Of a stretch of DNA of 64,000 bases, positions 15,451 through 23,353 are shown piece by piece. Every line of letters begins with the position of its first letter. The first letter of the stretch is position 1. Position numbers and translations under genes: made by a program. The notes beneath the pieces were generated by a model. The model saw nothing but the letters and a program-made list of their open reading frames with translations. It was not told the DNA's origin and searched no databases. The DNA lies in contig JAAENC010000834.1 of the NCBI GenBank assembly GCA_024224815.1, forward strand, positions 19,886 to 83,885. Direction: 5' to 3'. The stretch comes from Chloroflexota bacterium (GTDB lineage: Bacteria > Chloroflexota > Anaerolineae > Anaerolineales > Villigracilaceae).

Positions 15451-16827
15451 ATGCCCGAGTACTTACCAGAACCTTTCCGTATCAAAATGGTTGAACCCAT
15501 CCGTCTTTTAGATCAGGAAGCACGAGAAAATGCCCTCAAAGAAGCAGGCTATAACGTTTTTGCCCTAAAAGCGGAAGATGTCTTTGTGGATATGCTGACA
15601 GATTCGGGGACGGGCGCGATGAGCCAGTTCCAATGGGCGGCAATGATGACAGGAGATGAGAGCTACGCCGGAGCACGCTCTTATTTTCGGCTTGATGAGG
15701 CGGTAAACGACATCTTCGGATTCAAACATTGGCTCCCCACCCACCAAGGGCGCGCAGCCGAAGGCATATTAAGTGAGCTTTTGGTCAAGCCCGGCCAATA
15801 TATTCCCAATAATATGCACTTTGACACCACAGATGGCAATATCCGCTCACGCGGCGGTAGGCCCACCAATTTGGTGATCGAAGAAACCTACGACCCTTCG
15901 AGCTTGCATCCCTTCAAAGGAAATATGGATATAGAGAAGTTGATCGCCTTCATTGAAGAGGTCGGCGTAGAAAATATTCCCTTTGGCATGATGACTGTCA
16001 CAAATAACGCCGGTGGTGGGCAGCCTGTTTCGATGGAAAATATGCGCGCTGTTGCTGAAGTCTATAAATCTTATAATATTCCCTTCTTTATAGATGCCGC
16101 CCGCTACGCCGAAAACGCTTATTTCGTCAAAATGCGCGAGCCGGGATACGAAGATAAATCCCCCACAGAAATTACCAGAGAACTCTTCGCTCTCGCCGAC
16201 GGAATGACCATGTCTGCCAAGAAAGATGCAATCGTTAATATCGGTGGCTTGCTCTGTATGAACGATGATGAACTCTTCCAGAATGCACGCAACGAGTTAA
16301 TTATGCGCGAAGGTTTCCCCACTTATGGTGGTTTAGCAGGACGCGATCTTGACGCAATGGCCGTTGGGCTACGCGAAGGTTTAGAAGAAGATCATCTTAA
16401 ATCTCGACTTGGGCAAACATCCTATTTGAACGAAAAACTGATCGAAGCAGGCATTCCCGTGATCCAACCCGCAGGCGGACATGCCGTTTATATTGACGCA
16501 GGCGCATTATTACCCCATATTCCCCACGCCGATTTACCCGACCATGCGCTGGCAGCAGAACTTTATCGCGAAGGCGGCATCCGTAGCGCAGGACTTGGCT
16601 CAGTCATGTTCTCTTATGAAGACCCCGATACCGGCGAAATGGTCTATCCTGATCTGGAATTGGTCCGCTTAGCTATTCCCCGCCGTACCTATACCCAAAG
16701 CCATCTCGATTATATTGTCAAGACGATTGTCAAGATCATTGACCGCGCCGATCAAATTAAAGGCTATAAATTCACCTATGCCCCGAAATTCTTGAAACAC
16801 TTTACGGCCAGGTTTGAGCCACTGTAG
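15451..16827 (+). CDS. tnaA: Tryptophanase
   Basis: PLP enzyme that splits tryptophan into indole, pyruvate and ammonia, cytoplasmic, 458 residues (E. coli 471). The PLP lysine is in MSAKKDAIVNIGGLL (Lys257/Lys258, the second by analogy to the family). Residues separating it from tyrosine phenol-lyase favour tryptophanase: Leu where phenol-lyase has Arg in GIRSAGLG, and His450 in KHFTARF where phenol-lyase has Phe. Start ATG 15451 has AAGGAGAATAAT upstream; a longer frame to 15295 runs through the structured leader and is rejected. Followed by a strong terminator; single-gene unit. Confidence 0.95.
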   Translation: MPEYLPEPFRIKMVEPIRLLDQEARENALKEAGYNVFALKAEDVFVDMLTDSGTGAMSQFQWAAMMTGDESYAGARSYFRLDEAVNDIFGFKHWLPTHQGRAAEGILSELLVKPGQYIPNNMHFDTTDGNIRSRGGRPTNLVIEETYDPSSLHPFKGNMDIEKLIAFIEEVGVENIPFGMMTVTNNAGGGQPVSMENMRAVAEVYKSYNIPFFIDAARYAENAYFVKMREPGYEDKSPTEITRELFALADGMTMSAKKDAIVNIGGLLCMNDDELFQNARNELIMREGFPTYGGLAGRDLDAMAVGLREGLEEDHLKSRLGQTSYLNEKLIEAGIPVIQPAGGHAVYIDAGALLPHIPHADLPDHALAAELYREGGIRSAGLGSVMFSYEDPDTGEMVYPDLELVRLAIPRRTYTQSHLDYIVKTIVKIIDRADQIKGYKFTYAPKFLKHFTARFEPL

Positions 16828-16858
16828 GGAATATTGCGTAATACTTTTGTACACGGAA

Positions 16859-16896
16859 AACACGGATTTCGCGAAGTACGAAATCCGTGTTTTTTG
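16859..16896 (+). terminator. Intrinsic terminator of tnaA
   Basis: Perfect 13-bp stem AACACGGATTTCG (16859-16871) with CGAAATCCGTGTT (16879-16891), 7-base loop, followed by T5. Confidence 0.93.
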
Positions 16897-17060
16897 TTTG
16901 GAGATTTGTAATCAAACATATTCAGGCTCAGTTCCAGTTCGGCTACTATTTCACCTTATTCTATGGTGCGGCTGTGAACCTAGCGGTTCTTATGGACAGT
17001 CCAGATAAGGGGCGTTTTTATCTAGATTTGTCTGAACTTATAGTCGATAAAAAAGATTAG
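16888..17060 (+). pseudogene. Possible C-terminal gene remnant
   Basis: An open frame without a proper start reads through FGYYFTLFYGAAVNLAVL and SPDKGRFYLDLSEL to TAG at 17058-17060. The mix of aromatic hydrophobic and charged segments looks protein-like, but upstream it merges into the tnaA terminator. I do not recognise the family. It could be the decayed 3' end of a gene, or chance. Confidence 0.25.
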
Positions 17061-17251
17061 CCTTGTGGTGAAGTTATCACTTTCACTAATCTAGTTAAAT
17101 CTTTTGTGTCATCTTCTATCAATTCAGCCCAGTTGTTTTTCTGGAGTTCTTCGTAAAAATTTGTATAAATTATCCCTTCAGATATTAATGGGTTATTGAC
17201 AGTTAGTGTTATCAGGTCTTTGTTTGTTTGAAAAACTTTTCTAAGCTTCAA
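17057..17251 (-). CDS. Small protein downstream of nucleotidyltransferase
   Basis: A 64-residue soluble protein, family unknown, rich in Asn/Leu/Glu. It begins with TTG (17251), preceded by AAGGAG at 7 bases spacing; that site overlaps the last codons of the upstream nucleotidyltransferase gene, and only 14 bases separate the two. The close coupling suggests it is a partner of the nucleotidyltransferase, but whether effector, inhibitor or antitoxin cannot be told. Confidence 0.55.
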   Translation of the reverse strand: MKLRKVFQTNKDLITLTVNNPLISEGIIYTNFYEELQKNNWAELIEDDTKDLTRLVKVITSPQG

Positions 17252-17265
17252 GAAAAACTCCTTCG

Positions 17266-18192
17266 TTAGGTTTTAAGCAATGCATTTATTATATCTTCTA
17301 TATTATTTAAAAACATGCGATCATTTTTAGGAATAGTTCTTCTTTTTAGAGATTGAACAAGCAGGTCAAAAGTCTCTCTTTGTTCCGTATCAGTAATATC
17401 ATCTTTAAGATTAGCAACCAAGGCAATTTTTGCTATATCTTTATGGAATATTACTTCATCCATTTGTCTAATTTTGTTTCGCTGTAAAAGAGAGCTAACA
17501 AGATAATATGCCGATCTTACAATTTCATATGTGTCATATGCCCCTTTCATGCTATTCCAAACTTGTTTTTCAATAGAAATTTTTTCATTTTCAAATCTTC
17601 TAAGAAGGAAATCTCGGTCAATAAGAATATTTCGAGCTATTCGTTTTAACCACAAAAAGTAACCTTTGGGCCCATATACAATTTTTCCGTTTTTGATAAC
17701 ACTATTTTCATAGGGCATACCGGAAACTAAAGCGAAAAGAAATGATGAATAGTCCCTAAAAACAACATCTATTTCTTTCATACCAGGTATAAGTTTTTCA
17801 GGTGAGGTTCCAACTTCAAACGAATGCAAGTCTCCCTGTGTGTTATGTCCTAACAACAACACAATGAAATCATAATCATTTGGATTTAGCACATTATTTC
17901 TTACTGATGACCCATATTGAATGACTATAAAATCTTTATAATCAGGATAATGTCTTTTTAGGATTTTCTTAACATTTACCAGTTCTAAAAAATCACTGCG
18001 AATATATTGTTCAGATGTGTTGTGGGCATTTTTCAGATTATCAAGGATACTATCAAAGGACAGTTCTTTTCGGGTAGAACGTTTGTGTATTATATTGAGT
18101 ATGAATAAGACTATTGCTGTTCCAATACCATCAAAGATCCACTTGTTATTCTTAATCAAAAAGTCTTTTATATTTTCAAATAGTTCATTCAT
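17266..18192 (-). CDS. Membrane-anchored nucleotidyltransferase-like protein
   Basis: Protein of 308 residues in an AT-rich patch. One transmembrane helix at residues 18-35 (WIFDGIGTAIVLFILNII), then a polymerase-beta-type nucleotidyltransferase core: GSS at 94-96, the metal pair Asp106/Asp108 (NPNDYDFIVLL) and a third acid Asp142 (KEIDVVF). The C-terminal 120 residues are helical and charged. The GS...DxD spacing fits the nucleotidyltransferase superfamily that includes CD-NTases and MNT-type enzymes; I cannot assign it to a subfamily. ATG 18192 has only a weak ribosome site. Followed 14 bases later by a small TTG-start gene. Confidence 0.7.
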   Translation of the reverse strand: MNELFENIKDFLIKNNKWIFDGIGTAIVLFILNIIHKRSTRKELSFDSILDNLKNAHNTSEQYIRSDFLELVNVKKILKRHYPDYKDFIVIQYGSSVRNNVLNPNDYDFIVLLLGHNTQGDLHSFEVGTSPEKLIPGMKEIDVVFRDYSSFLFALVSGMPYENSVIKNGKIVYGPKGYFLWLKRIARNILIDRDFLLRRFENEKISIEKQVWNSMKGAYDTYEIVRSAYYLVSSLLQRNKIRQMDEVIFHKDIAKIALVANLKDDITDTEQRETFDLLVQSLKRRTIPKNDRMFLNNIEDIINALLKT

Positions 18193-18278
18193 ATTGTGAC
18201 CCGTCTTTTGTCTTCATTCCTTTCGATAAGACTATTTTATCAAAAGCCCCTAAAATAAAGAGTGTGTCCGCTAAGTAA

Positions 18279-18731
18279 TTAAATTAACTCTATCCCTTCA
18301 TCCGTGATCTTTATTTTACCTTGTTTATATAATTTGCCGATTGCTTGCTTAAAGACTTTTTTGCTTACCTGAAATTCCTTTTTTATATCTTCAGGAGCGC
18401 TTTTATCGTTAAAGCTTGATTTTCCACCGACAGCCTTAAGATGTTCCAGAATTTTATCAGCCGTTGAAAAAACATGTCTGCCTTGCCATGGCCGAAAAGA
18501 CACATCGATCTTCCCATCTTCTCTGACCAATTTTATATAGGCTTTGCGTTTTTGGCCGATCTGGTATTCGTCATAAATATCATTTTTATAAACCAGCCCT
18601 ATATACTCATTATTGATCACCACTCTTATCCCCAAATTAACAAAAGCATATATCTCGACATCTACTTCCTGCCATTCAGTAAATACCTCCGGCGAAGCTG
18701 TTTCTTTTAAGTGCTCATCATTATTTTTCAT
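18279..18731 (-). CDS. CvfB-like S1 / winged-helix RNA-binding protein, short form
   Basis: Protein of 150 residues. Residues 23-80 look like an S1-type beta barrel (VNLGIRVVINNEYIGLVYKN, GQKRKAYIKLVREDGKIDVS), and 85-150 form a winged helix (KKEFQVSKKVFKQAIGKLYK, GKIKITDEGIEL). This matches the C-terminal half of CvfB/YitL proteins, which normally carry three S1-like domains before the winged helix, so this is a shortened form. A role in RNA binding is inferred. ATG 18731 with AAGGTAGAAAA upstream. Confidence 0.72.
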   Translation of the reverse strand: MKNNDEHLKETASPEVFTEWQEVDVEIYAFVNLGIRVVINNEYIGLVYKNDIYDEYQIGQKRKAYIKLVREDGKIDVSFRPWQGRHVFSTADKILEHLKAVGGKSSFNDKSAPEDIKKEFQVSKKVFKQAIGKLYKQGKIKITDEGIELI

Positions 18732-18768
18732 TTTTCTACCTTATGGAATAATCATTTAGAGATTAGAA

Positions 18769-18866
18769 AAGTGACTGTCACCTACAAAATCAATTTCGAA
18801 TTGTTGCTCCAAATTTTCTGTGACGGTTCTCAGCTTTCTGTGGACTACCATAGGTGACAGTCACTT
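18769..18866. repeat. Inverted-repeat element with GTGACTGTCAC arms
   Basis: AAGTGACTGTCACCTA (18769-18784) and TAGGTGACAGTCACTT (18851-18866) are a perfect 16-bp inverted repeat around 66 bases; each arm is itself a near palindrome. A degenerate half-site, AAGTGACAGCCACCTTAA, occurs near 56383. It resembles REP or MITE-type elements. Confidence 0.7.
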
Positions 18867-18881
18867 CCGCTTTGCTAAAAC

Positions 18882-18971
18882 CTCATTGCAAACCCCGATG
18901 TTTTTTGAGGTGAAGCAATCTCCAAAACAGTGAGGGAGACCGCTTCGCAAAAAACACTCGCGGTGACGCAG
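18882..18971. repeat. Dispersed palindromic repeat, family A, copy 3 (degenerate)
   Basis: TCATTGCAAACCCC, GAAGCAATCTCC, GGGAGACCGCTTCGC and TCGCGGTGACG follow the order of the family A blocks with more mismatches than other copies. Confidence 0.55.
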
Positions 18972-18998
18972 ATATGCCAAAGTTATATCATATGGTGG

Positions 18999-19127
18999 TT
19001 GAGTAACTCCGAATGCGTTTTGCCCCCATCCTAACCTTCCCCCTTAGGGGGAAGGGACAAATTCTCCCCCTGAGGGGGAGATGTCCGGAGGACAGAGGGG
19101 GCAATCTGCGTAAGATCAGTTACTCAA
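18999..19127. repeat. C-rich repeat bounded by short inverted repeats
   Basis: TTGAGTAACT (18999-19008) and AGTTACTCAA (19118-19127) enclose a block TGCCCCCATCCTAACC ... CCCCCTTAGGGGGAAGG ... CTCCCCCTGAGGGGGAG. The core is shared with 51884-51974 and with a stretch inside murE at 256-297. Confidence 0.7.
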
Positions 19128-19131
19128 TCCT

Positions 19132-19878
19132 CTAGCTATAACGCTCTACATTCTCAGCAAGCTCAACCAAAAGATTGATCACAGCTAACAAATATTCTCC
19201 ATCCGCGATTACGTTGAGTTCGTGGTAATAAACTTCGCCATTTTCGAGCTTAAGATTCATACTCGATGTTTGCGACCGAATATCAAGAAGCCCCTGCCGA
19301 ATGCTCATTGAAGAAATCGTTCTTCGGGCAAATTGCTCAGACGTACTTTTGACCAATAATTTCCCATCCAGCTCAACATCGCTTAATTCTACATATTGCA
19401 GTTTTTTCTGCCCCTGAAAAGCTTTCCCCAAACCCGAAAAGATATTTCGCGCAGAGATTTCCAAATCTTCTTCATTATTCGCACGCAAAGCAACTTTTAT
19501 AGAAGTATATGATTTTTTATATTTCCCCGACCCACGCACAAATTTCTCAATCACAAAAGAATACCCTCGAGAAGTCCCCTTAACACGCGCCCATTTACTC
19601 ATAAATTGCTTATACTCTTCATAAGTAAAGCCAGAACGCTCAGCAAATTCGCGCCATCTGTCGCGCCAAATCTTTCCTTCAAGAACACCCATGCCAATCG
19701 ACAAAGGAATAATGATCAGAGCAAAGCCAATAAAAATATAATCATCATCAAAACCTAAAATCACTGAAAGAGCAATAATCCCAAAAAGGAAAAAGACAAA
19801 AATAAGGGGAATAATCTTAAAATAGCCAAGCAAATTCTTTCGCTTAGGCACTTTTCGCTGCGTCATATTATCGAACAT
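19132..19878 (-). CDS. Two-helix membrane protein of unknown function
   Basis: Protein of 248 residues, not recognised. Two hydrophobic helices near residues 20-65 (KIIPLIFVFFLFGIIALSVI and YIFIGFALIIIPLSIGMG), then a cytoplasmic or outside domain of about 180 residues beginning with charged helices (KIWRDRWREFAERSGFTYEE) and continuing as beta-rich sequence ending in NLLVELAENVERYS. ATG 19878 is preferred because AAAGGAG sits 9 bases upstream; the GTG two codons earlier lies too close to it. Monocistronic by appearance. Confidence 0.75.
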   Translation of the reverse strand: MFDNMTQRKVPKRKNLLGYFKIIPLIFVFFLFGIIALSVILGFDDDYIFIGFALIIIPLSIGMGVLEGKIWRDRWREFAERSGFTYEEYKQFMSKWARVKGTSRGYSFVIEKFVRGSGKYKKSYTSIKVALRANNEEDLEISARNIFSGLGKAFQGQKKLQYVELSDVELDGKLLVKSTSEQFARRTISSMSIRQGLLDIRSQTSSMNLKLENGEVYYHELNVIADGEYLLAVINLLVELAENVERYS

Positions 19879-19884
19879 TTTCAC

Positions 19885-20154
19885 CTACTCCTTTTTAGAA
19901 ATAAGACTTTTGCTCAGTCTGGAGTGCGTCGCACCAAACCGATAAGCATCTGCCCTTCTATGGGCAAAATACTAGTCGACTAGCATCTTTTTATAGCCCT
20001 TGTCCCAACGCTCTGCGTTGGGGTACTACAGACAAGTCGCAACGCAGAGCATTGCTTCCAGAGTTTTTTTGCCTAAGTCTTAAAAACAATATAATCTAGT
20101 TTATCATTATCGCCAGCAAATATTCAGTCAAATCATATCTATCCAAAGGAAAAA
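19885..20154. other. Intergenic gap with short palindromes and puuD-like promoter
   Basis: Contains GGAGTGCGTCGCACC (its relatives recur near 30487 and 50989), a pair of inverted blocks around CAACGCTCTGCGTTGG and AACGCAGAGCATTG, and TATAAT at 20090-20095 as a likely -10 box for the rightward gene. No gene seen. Confidence 0.55.
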
Positions 20155-20877
20155 ATGAAACCAATTATCGCCCTCACAAGCTACGGTCGTTACGAGAAAG
20201 ACCTCTCCAATCCCTGGTATAAAGAACATTTCTCCCTGCCCGCCCTCTATATTGATGCCCTCCGTCGTGCAGGCGGGATTCCCCTCCTCATCCCGCCCGG
20301 AGAAAAAGATATTGCCGCAATTCTGTCTATCGTAAATAGCGTGATCGTCACCGGTGGCGCGGACATTCACCCCTCAATCTATGGAGGGAATTCCGAACAT
20401 CCCCAACTTACGGATTTTGATAGGGAACGCGACACGCTCGAACTTGCTCTCGTTCATCATCTTCTCGAGGTCCCAAAGATCCCCTCCCTATATATCTGCC
20501 GCGGGATGCAAATCCTGAATATCGCTTTGGGCGGAACGCTCCACGAGCATGTTGCAGACGCTATCCCCGAAGATATTCACCGCGGCGATGATGGGGTCTG
20601 GAGAATGCATGGGGTCAGAATCAAGCCCAAAACATTAGCGGCTTCGGTGATGGGGAGCGAGGAAATATCCACAACTTCCGGTCATCATCAGGCGATTAAG
20701 GAACTCGCATCCGATCTAAAAATATCCGCCACTGCGCCCGACGGCGTAATCGAAGCCGTTGAGCATAAATCTGCCCCGTGGATGCTCGGTGTGCAATGGC
20801 ACCCTGAAATTACCGCAAAAGAAGACCCTACACAACAAAGACTTTTTGATGCACTGGTAAAAGAAGCGATGAAATAG
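20155..20877 (+). CDS. Class I glutamine amidotransferase-like hydrolase (PuuD family)
   Basis: Protein of 240 residues of the gamma-glutamyl-gamma-aminobutyrate hydrolase / peptidase C26 family, which cleaves gamma-glutamyl amide bonds. The nucleophile is Cys115 in YICRGMQILN and the His/Glu pair is His216/Glu218 in GVQWHPE; VTGGADIHPSIYG near residue 65 is also typical. ATG 20155 with AAAGGAAAAA upstream. Monocistronic; no polyamine genes nearby, so the substrate is uncertain. Confidence 0.88.
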   Translation: MKPIIALTSYGRYEKDLSNPWYKEHFSLPALYIDALRRAGGIPLLIPPGEKDIAAILSIVNSVIVTGGADIHPSIYGGNSEHPQLTDFDRERDTLELALVHHLLEVPKIPSLYICRGMQILNIALGGTLHEHVADAIPEDIHRGDDGVWRMHGVRIKPKTLAASVMGSEEISTTSGHHQAIKELASDLKISATAPDGVIEAVEHKSAPWMLGVQWHPEITAKEDPTQQRLFDALVKEAMK

Positions 20878-20923
20878 AAAAGCAGGGAAGAGAGAGTAGA
20901 AAATAAGCTTAAACACCAATCCT

Positions 20924-21379
20924 TTACCTATCAAAGAACTTAATGCCCATGCGATTTAACGTATTACCCTTCGTGAATTGATAAAGAAACACTCCAACAA
21001 CATGCATCAAAAAGAGCACTACCAAAGCAGAGGAGAGTAATTCATGCAAATCTTCACCACCATCTGTTTGCCACAATAAAACACCAGTTGTCGTTACGAG
21101 AAAAGAAACCAGCATAATAAGCCAGTGATTCCAATCAATTGCTTTTTTACGCCAGCTAGGTAGATCAGGTAATGTATCAGGTTTTTTATCTACAAAAAAC
21201 CATACAGCTTGTAAGATCGTAAAGGCCAAGGCAACTAAACCTGGCAAAATATGTGCTGCATAAAATAAAACATTGTCATCATCAAGATTTGATGATAGCC
21301 AAACAAGAATAAGCAAAATGGCATTTCCCCAATGTAGGAAACGTGCGATTAACCCATAAGATAATGCAGAATTTTTCAT
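20924..21379 (-). CDS. Cytochrome b561 family protein
   Basis: Membrane protein of 151 residues with four predicted helices. Histidines likely to bind heme lie in RFLHWGNAILLI (His16), YAAHILPG (His43), DWNHWLIML (His85) and LMHVVGVFLY near residue 126. Such small b-type cytochromes pass electrons between quinones and membrane or periplasmic acceptors. ATG 21379 has GGAG upstream. It stands alone between two divergently placed units, so its partner is unknown. Confidence 0.82.
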   Translation of the reverse strand: MKNSALSYGLIARFLHWGNAILLILVWLSSNLDDDNVLFYAAHILPGLVALAFTILQAVWFFVDKKPDTLPDLPSWRKKAIDWNHWLIMLVSFLVTTTGVLLWQTDGGEDLHELLSSALVVLFLMHVVGVFLYQFTKGNTLNRMGIKFFDR

Positions 21380-21482
21380 AGTTATGCTCCTTTGAAGATT
21401 ATTAATTTATATAAATAAAATTGGACTGTCCTACCAAACCAATAAAATATCTAAGCGGTCTGATGTTATCAAAACTCAACAA

Positions 21483-22361
21483 CTACCCTCTCTCATTCCA
21501 AATATTCTCTGCCAGCTTCTTCCCCGTTGGCGTGGCGGCCAGCCCCCCTAAACCCGTCTCTTTGAGATTTTTATCCATCACTTTGCCGATATGCGCCATT
21601 GCGTCGATCACTTCATCGGGCGGGATGATGCTCTCTATACCGGCCAAAGCCAAATCGATGGCGACAAAAGCTTGCGCCACGCCTGCTGCGTTTCTTTTTA
21701 CACAGGGAACTTCTACGAGACCGGCAACCGGATCACAAACGAGACCCAGCATATTTTTAAGGGTGATTCCAACTGCTTGCATCGACTGGCGTGGACTTCC
21801 GCCTAAAAGCGCAACGCTTGCTCCGGCAGCCATCGCGGCTGCGCTCCCGGTTTCGGCTTGGCAGCCCCCCATCGCACCCGATACATTTGCGCGATTAACG
21901 ATCACCATTCCGATTCCCGACGCGACAAAAAGCGCGTCCACAATTTCATCATCAGAGAAATGATGGCTTTCCTGTAATGTGATTAGTGTTGCTGGCAGAA
22001 TCCCCGCTGAGCCAGCCGTTGGTGTAGCGACTATACAGCCCATGCCCGCATTGACTTCATTTACAGATAATGCTCTGGCAAGAGCGCGGCTCATGACAGA
22101 ACCTGTGATGGCTTCATTTTTATCTAGCCAATGCCACAATTTATGTGCGCTTCCGCCACTGATTCCGCTAATAGACCTAACCGGTTTATCTAATGCTTTT
22201 TGGGCGCTTTCTTTCATGATCTCTAAGCGTTTCTGCATTTGTAAACGAATATCTACCTCTGCCTTTCCAGAGGTAACCATTTCGGTCTCTATCACCATAC
22301 TGGCAAGACTTTTATCCGTTTTCTCGGATTCTTTTACTAATTCCTGAAGAGATGCAAACAT
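21483..22361 (-). CDS. sdaAA: L-serine dehydratase, alpha subunit
   Basis: Catalytic subunit of the iron-sulfur L-serine dehydratase, which deaminates serine to pyruvate, 292 residues. Cysteines for the 4Fe-4S cluster are seen in MGCIVATPTAGSAGILP, GLVCDPVAGLVEVPCVKRN; SGGSAHKL near residue 70 is also typical. The gene follows the beta subunit by 5 bases, so the enzyme is of the two-subunit Gram-positive-like type. Tryptophanase upstream in the window likewise yields pyruvate and ammonia. Confidence 0.95.
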   Translation of the reverse strand: MFASLQELVKESEKTDKSLASMVIETEMVTSGKAEVDIRLQMQKRLEIMKESAQKALDKPVRSISGISGGSAHKLWHWLDKNEAITGSVMSRALARALSVNEVNAGMGCIVATPTAGSAGILPATLITLQESHHFSDDEIVDALFVASGIGMVIVNRANVSGAMGGCQAETGSAAAMAAGASVALLGGSPRQSMQAVGITLKNMLGLVCDPVAGLVEVPCVKRNAAGVAQAFVAIDLALAGIESIIPPDEVIDAMAHIGKVMDKNLKETGLGGLAATPTGKKLAENIWNERG

Positions 22362-22366
22362 AGTTT

Positions 22367-23047
22367 TTACCTTTTAATTTTGTCTATCTGGCAAACCCAC
22401 TCTACCCACGATAGTGCGCGGATTGCTTTGGTTCCACGTTCGGGAATAGGCTCGTCCGTTTCAAAGACCATAACCGCTTCTTTGTGATGGCGTAAACGCT
22501 CCACGCGCATATAAGCGATATTAATCTTGTTACTAACAAGTGCGCCCGTGACGTCATTTGTGGTGCCTGGCTGGTTTTTGCCGAAGATGAGCAGGGTGGC
22601 GTAATCGCCATTGAATTTAACCTGCCGCCCCTGTACATTATTGATCTCTATAGCTCCACCGCCTAAAGATGCGCCCATCACATGCGCTTCTTTATCTTCA
22701 CTCCAAAGAGAAAATTGAACAGAATTAGGGTGAACATCTCCTAAATCGACAGTGTTAAATTGATAGTTAAGGCCTTCTTCTTTTGCAAGGCCAAAACTTT
22801 TTTTAATTCTTTCGTTATTAGCAGAGAGATTGAGTAAACCACCGATCAGGGCTTTATCTGTACCATGTCCTTTTGCTGTTTTCGCAAAAGAGCCGTGCAA
22901 ATTGATTTCCACTCTTATTGGCTTTTGTCCTAAAACGGCTCTGGCGATCTGCCCCAAAAAGACCGCTCCTGCCGTATGCGAGCTGGATGGACCGATCATG
23001 ATCGGTCCGATAATATCAAATGCTGACATTTCTTTTGTTTCACGCAT
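22367..23047 (-). CDS. sdaAB: L-serine dehydratase, beta subunit
   Basis: Beta subunit of two-subunit L-serine dehydratase, 226 residues. N-terminal GPIMIGPSSSHTAG is the conserved SDH beta motif, followed by LHGSFAKTAKGHGTDKALIGG; the C-terminal 75 residues fit an ACT-like domain (ATLLIFGKNQPGTTNDV, INIAYMRVERLR). ATG 23047 has AGAAGGTC upstream. First gene of the pair. Confidence 0.94.
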   Translation of the reverse strand: MRETKEMSAFDIIGPIMIGPSSSHTAGAVFLGQIARAVLGQKPIRVEINLHGSFAKTAKGHGTDKALIGGLLNLSANNERIKKSFGLAKEEGLNYQFNTVDLGDVHPNSVQFSLWSEDKEAHVMGASLGGGAIEINNVQGRQVKFNGDYATLLIFGKNQPGTTNDVTGALVSNKINIAYMRVERLRHHKEAVMVFETDEPIPERGTKAIRALSWVEWVCQIDKIKR

Positions 23048-23165
23048 TTTTGACCTTCTTTTTTTATGTCGATGATGGAAGTTGTGTAATGAAACCCTAT
23101 TCTAGACCGAGAGTTGCATTTCTACAGAAACTCAGAGTGGCTAATTAGGTGGGCTTTAGAATTTT

Positions 23166-23254
23166 GTCATTGCGAGCGAAGTTTACGGAGCGTGGCAATC
23201 CCCCTTTCAACTTGGAGATCGCCGCGTCGAGCTAAAGCTCTCCTCGCGAAGACA
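23166..23254. repeat. Dispersed palindromic repeat, family A, copy 4
   Basis: GTCATTGCGAGCGAAG, GGAGCGTGGCAATCCCC, GGAGATCGCCGCGTCGAG and CTCTCCTCGCGAAGACAT follow the family A order in the 23 kb gap. Confidence 0.7.
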
Positions 23255-23302
23255 TCCCCACTACATTATCCACTCCTCAGAAACTTGTCCTAAGTATCTT
23301 AT

Positions 23303-23336
23303 AAAAAAGGAGCTGTTCATATTGAACAGCTCCTTT
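23303..23336 (-). terminator. Intrinsic terminator of lipoprotein gene
   Basis: AAAGGAGCTGTTCA pairs with TGAACAGCTCCTTT around a 3-base loop; minus-strand 3' arm is followed by CCTTTTTTAT. Confidence 0.88.
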
Positions 23337-23353
23337 CTACATAATTTATCCGT

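Larger units (their letters stand above)
18732..19131. other. Intergenic gap made of repeats
   Basis: A 400-base gap without a gene. It holds three separate elements: a 98-base inverted repeat (18769-18866), family A copy 3 (18882-18971) and a C-rich element bounded by short inverted repeats (18999-19127). Confidence 0.8.
23048..23353. other. Intergenic gap upstream of sdaAB
   Basis: Gap of 306 bases without a gene. It contains family A copy 4 (23166-23254), a terminator for the lipoprotein gene (23303-23336) and, presumably, the sdaAB promoter on the minus strand. Confidence 0.7.
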
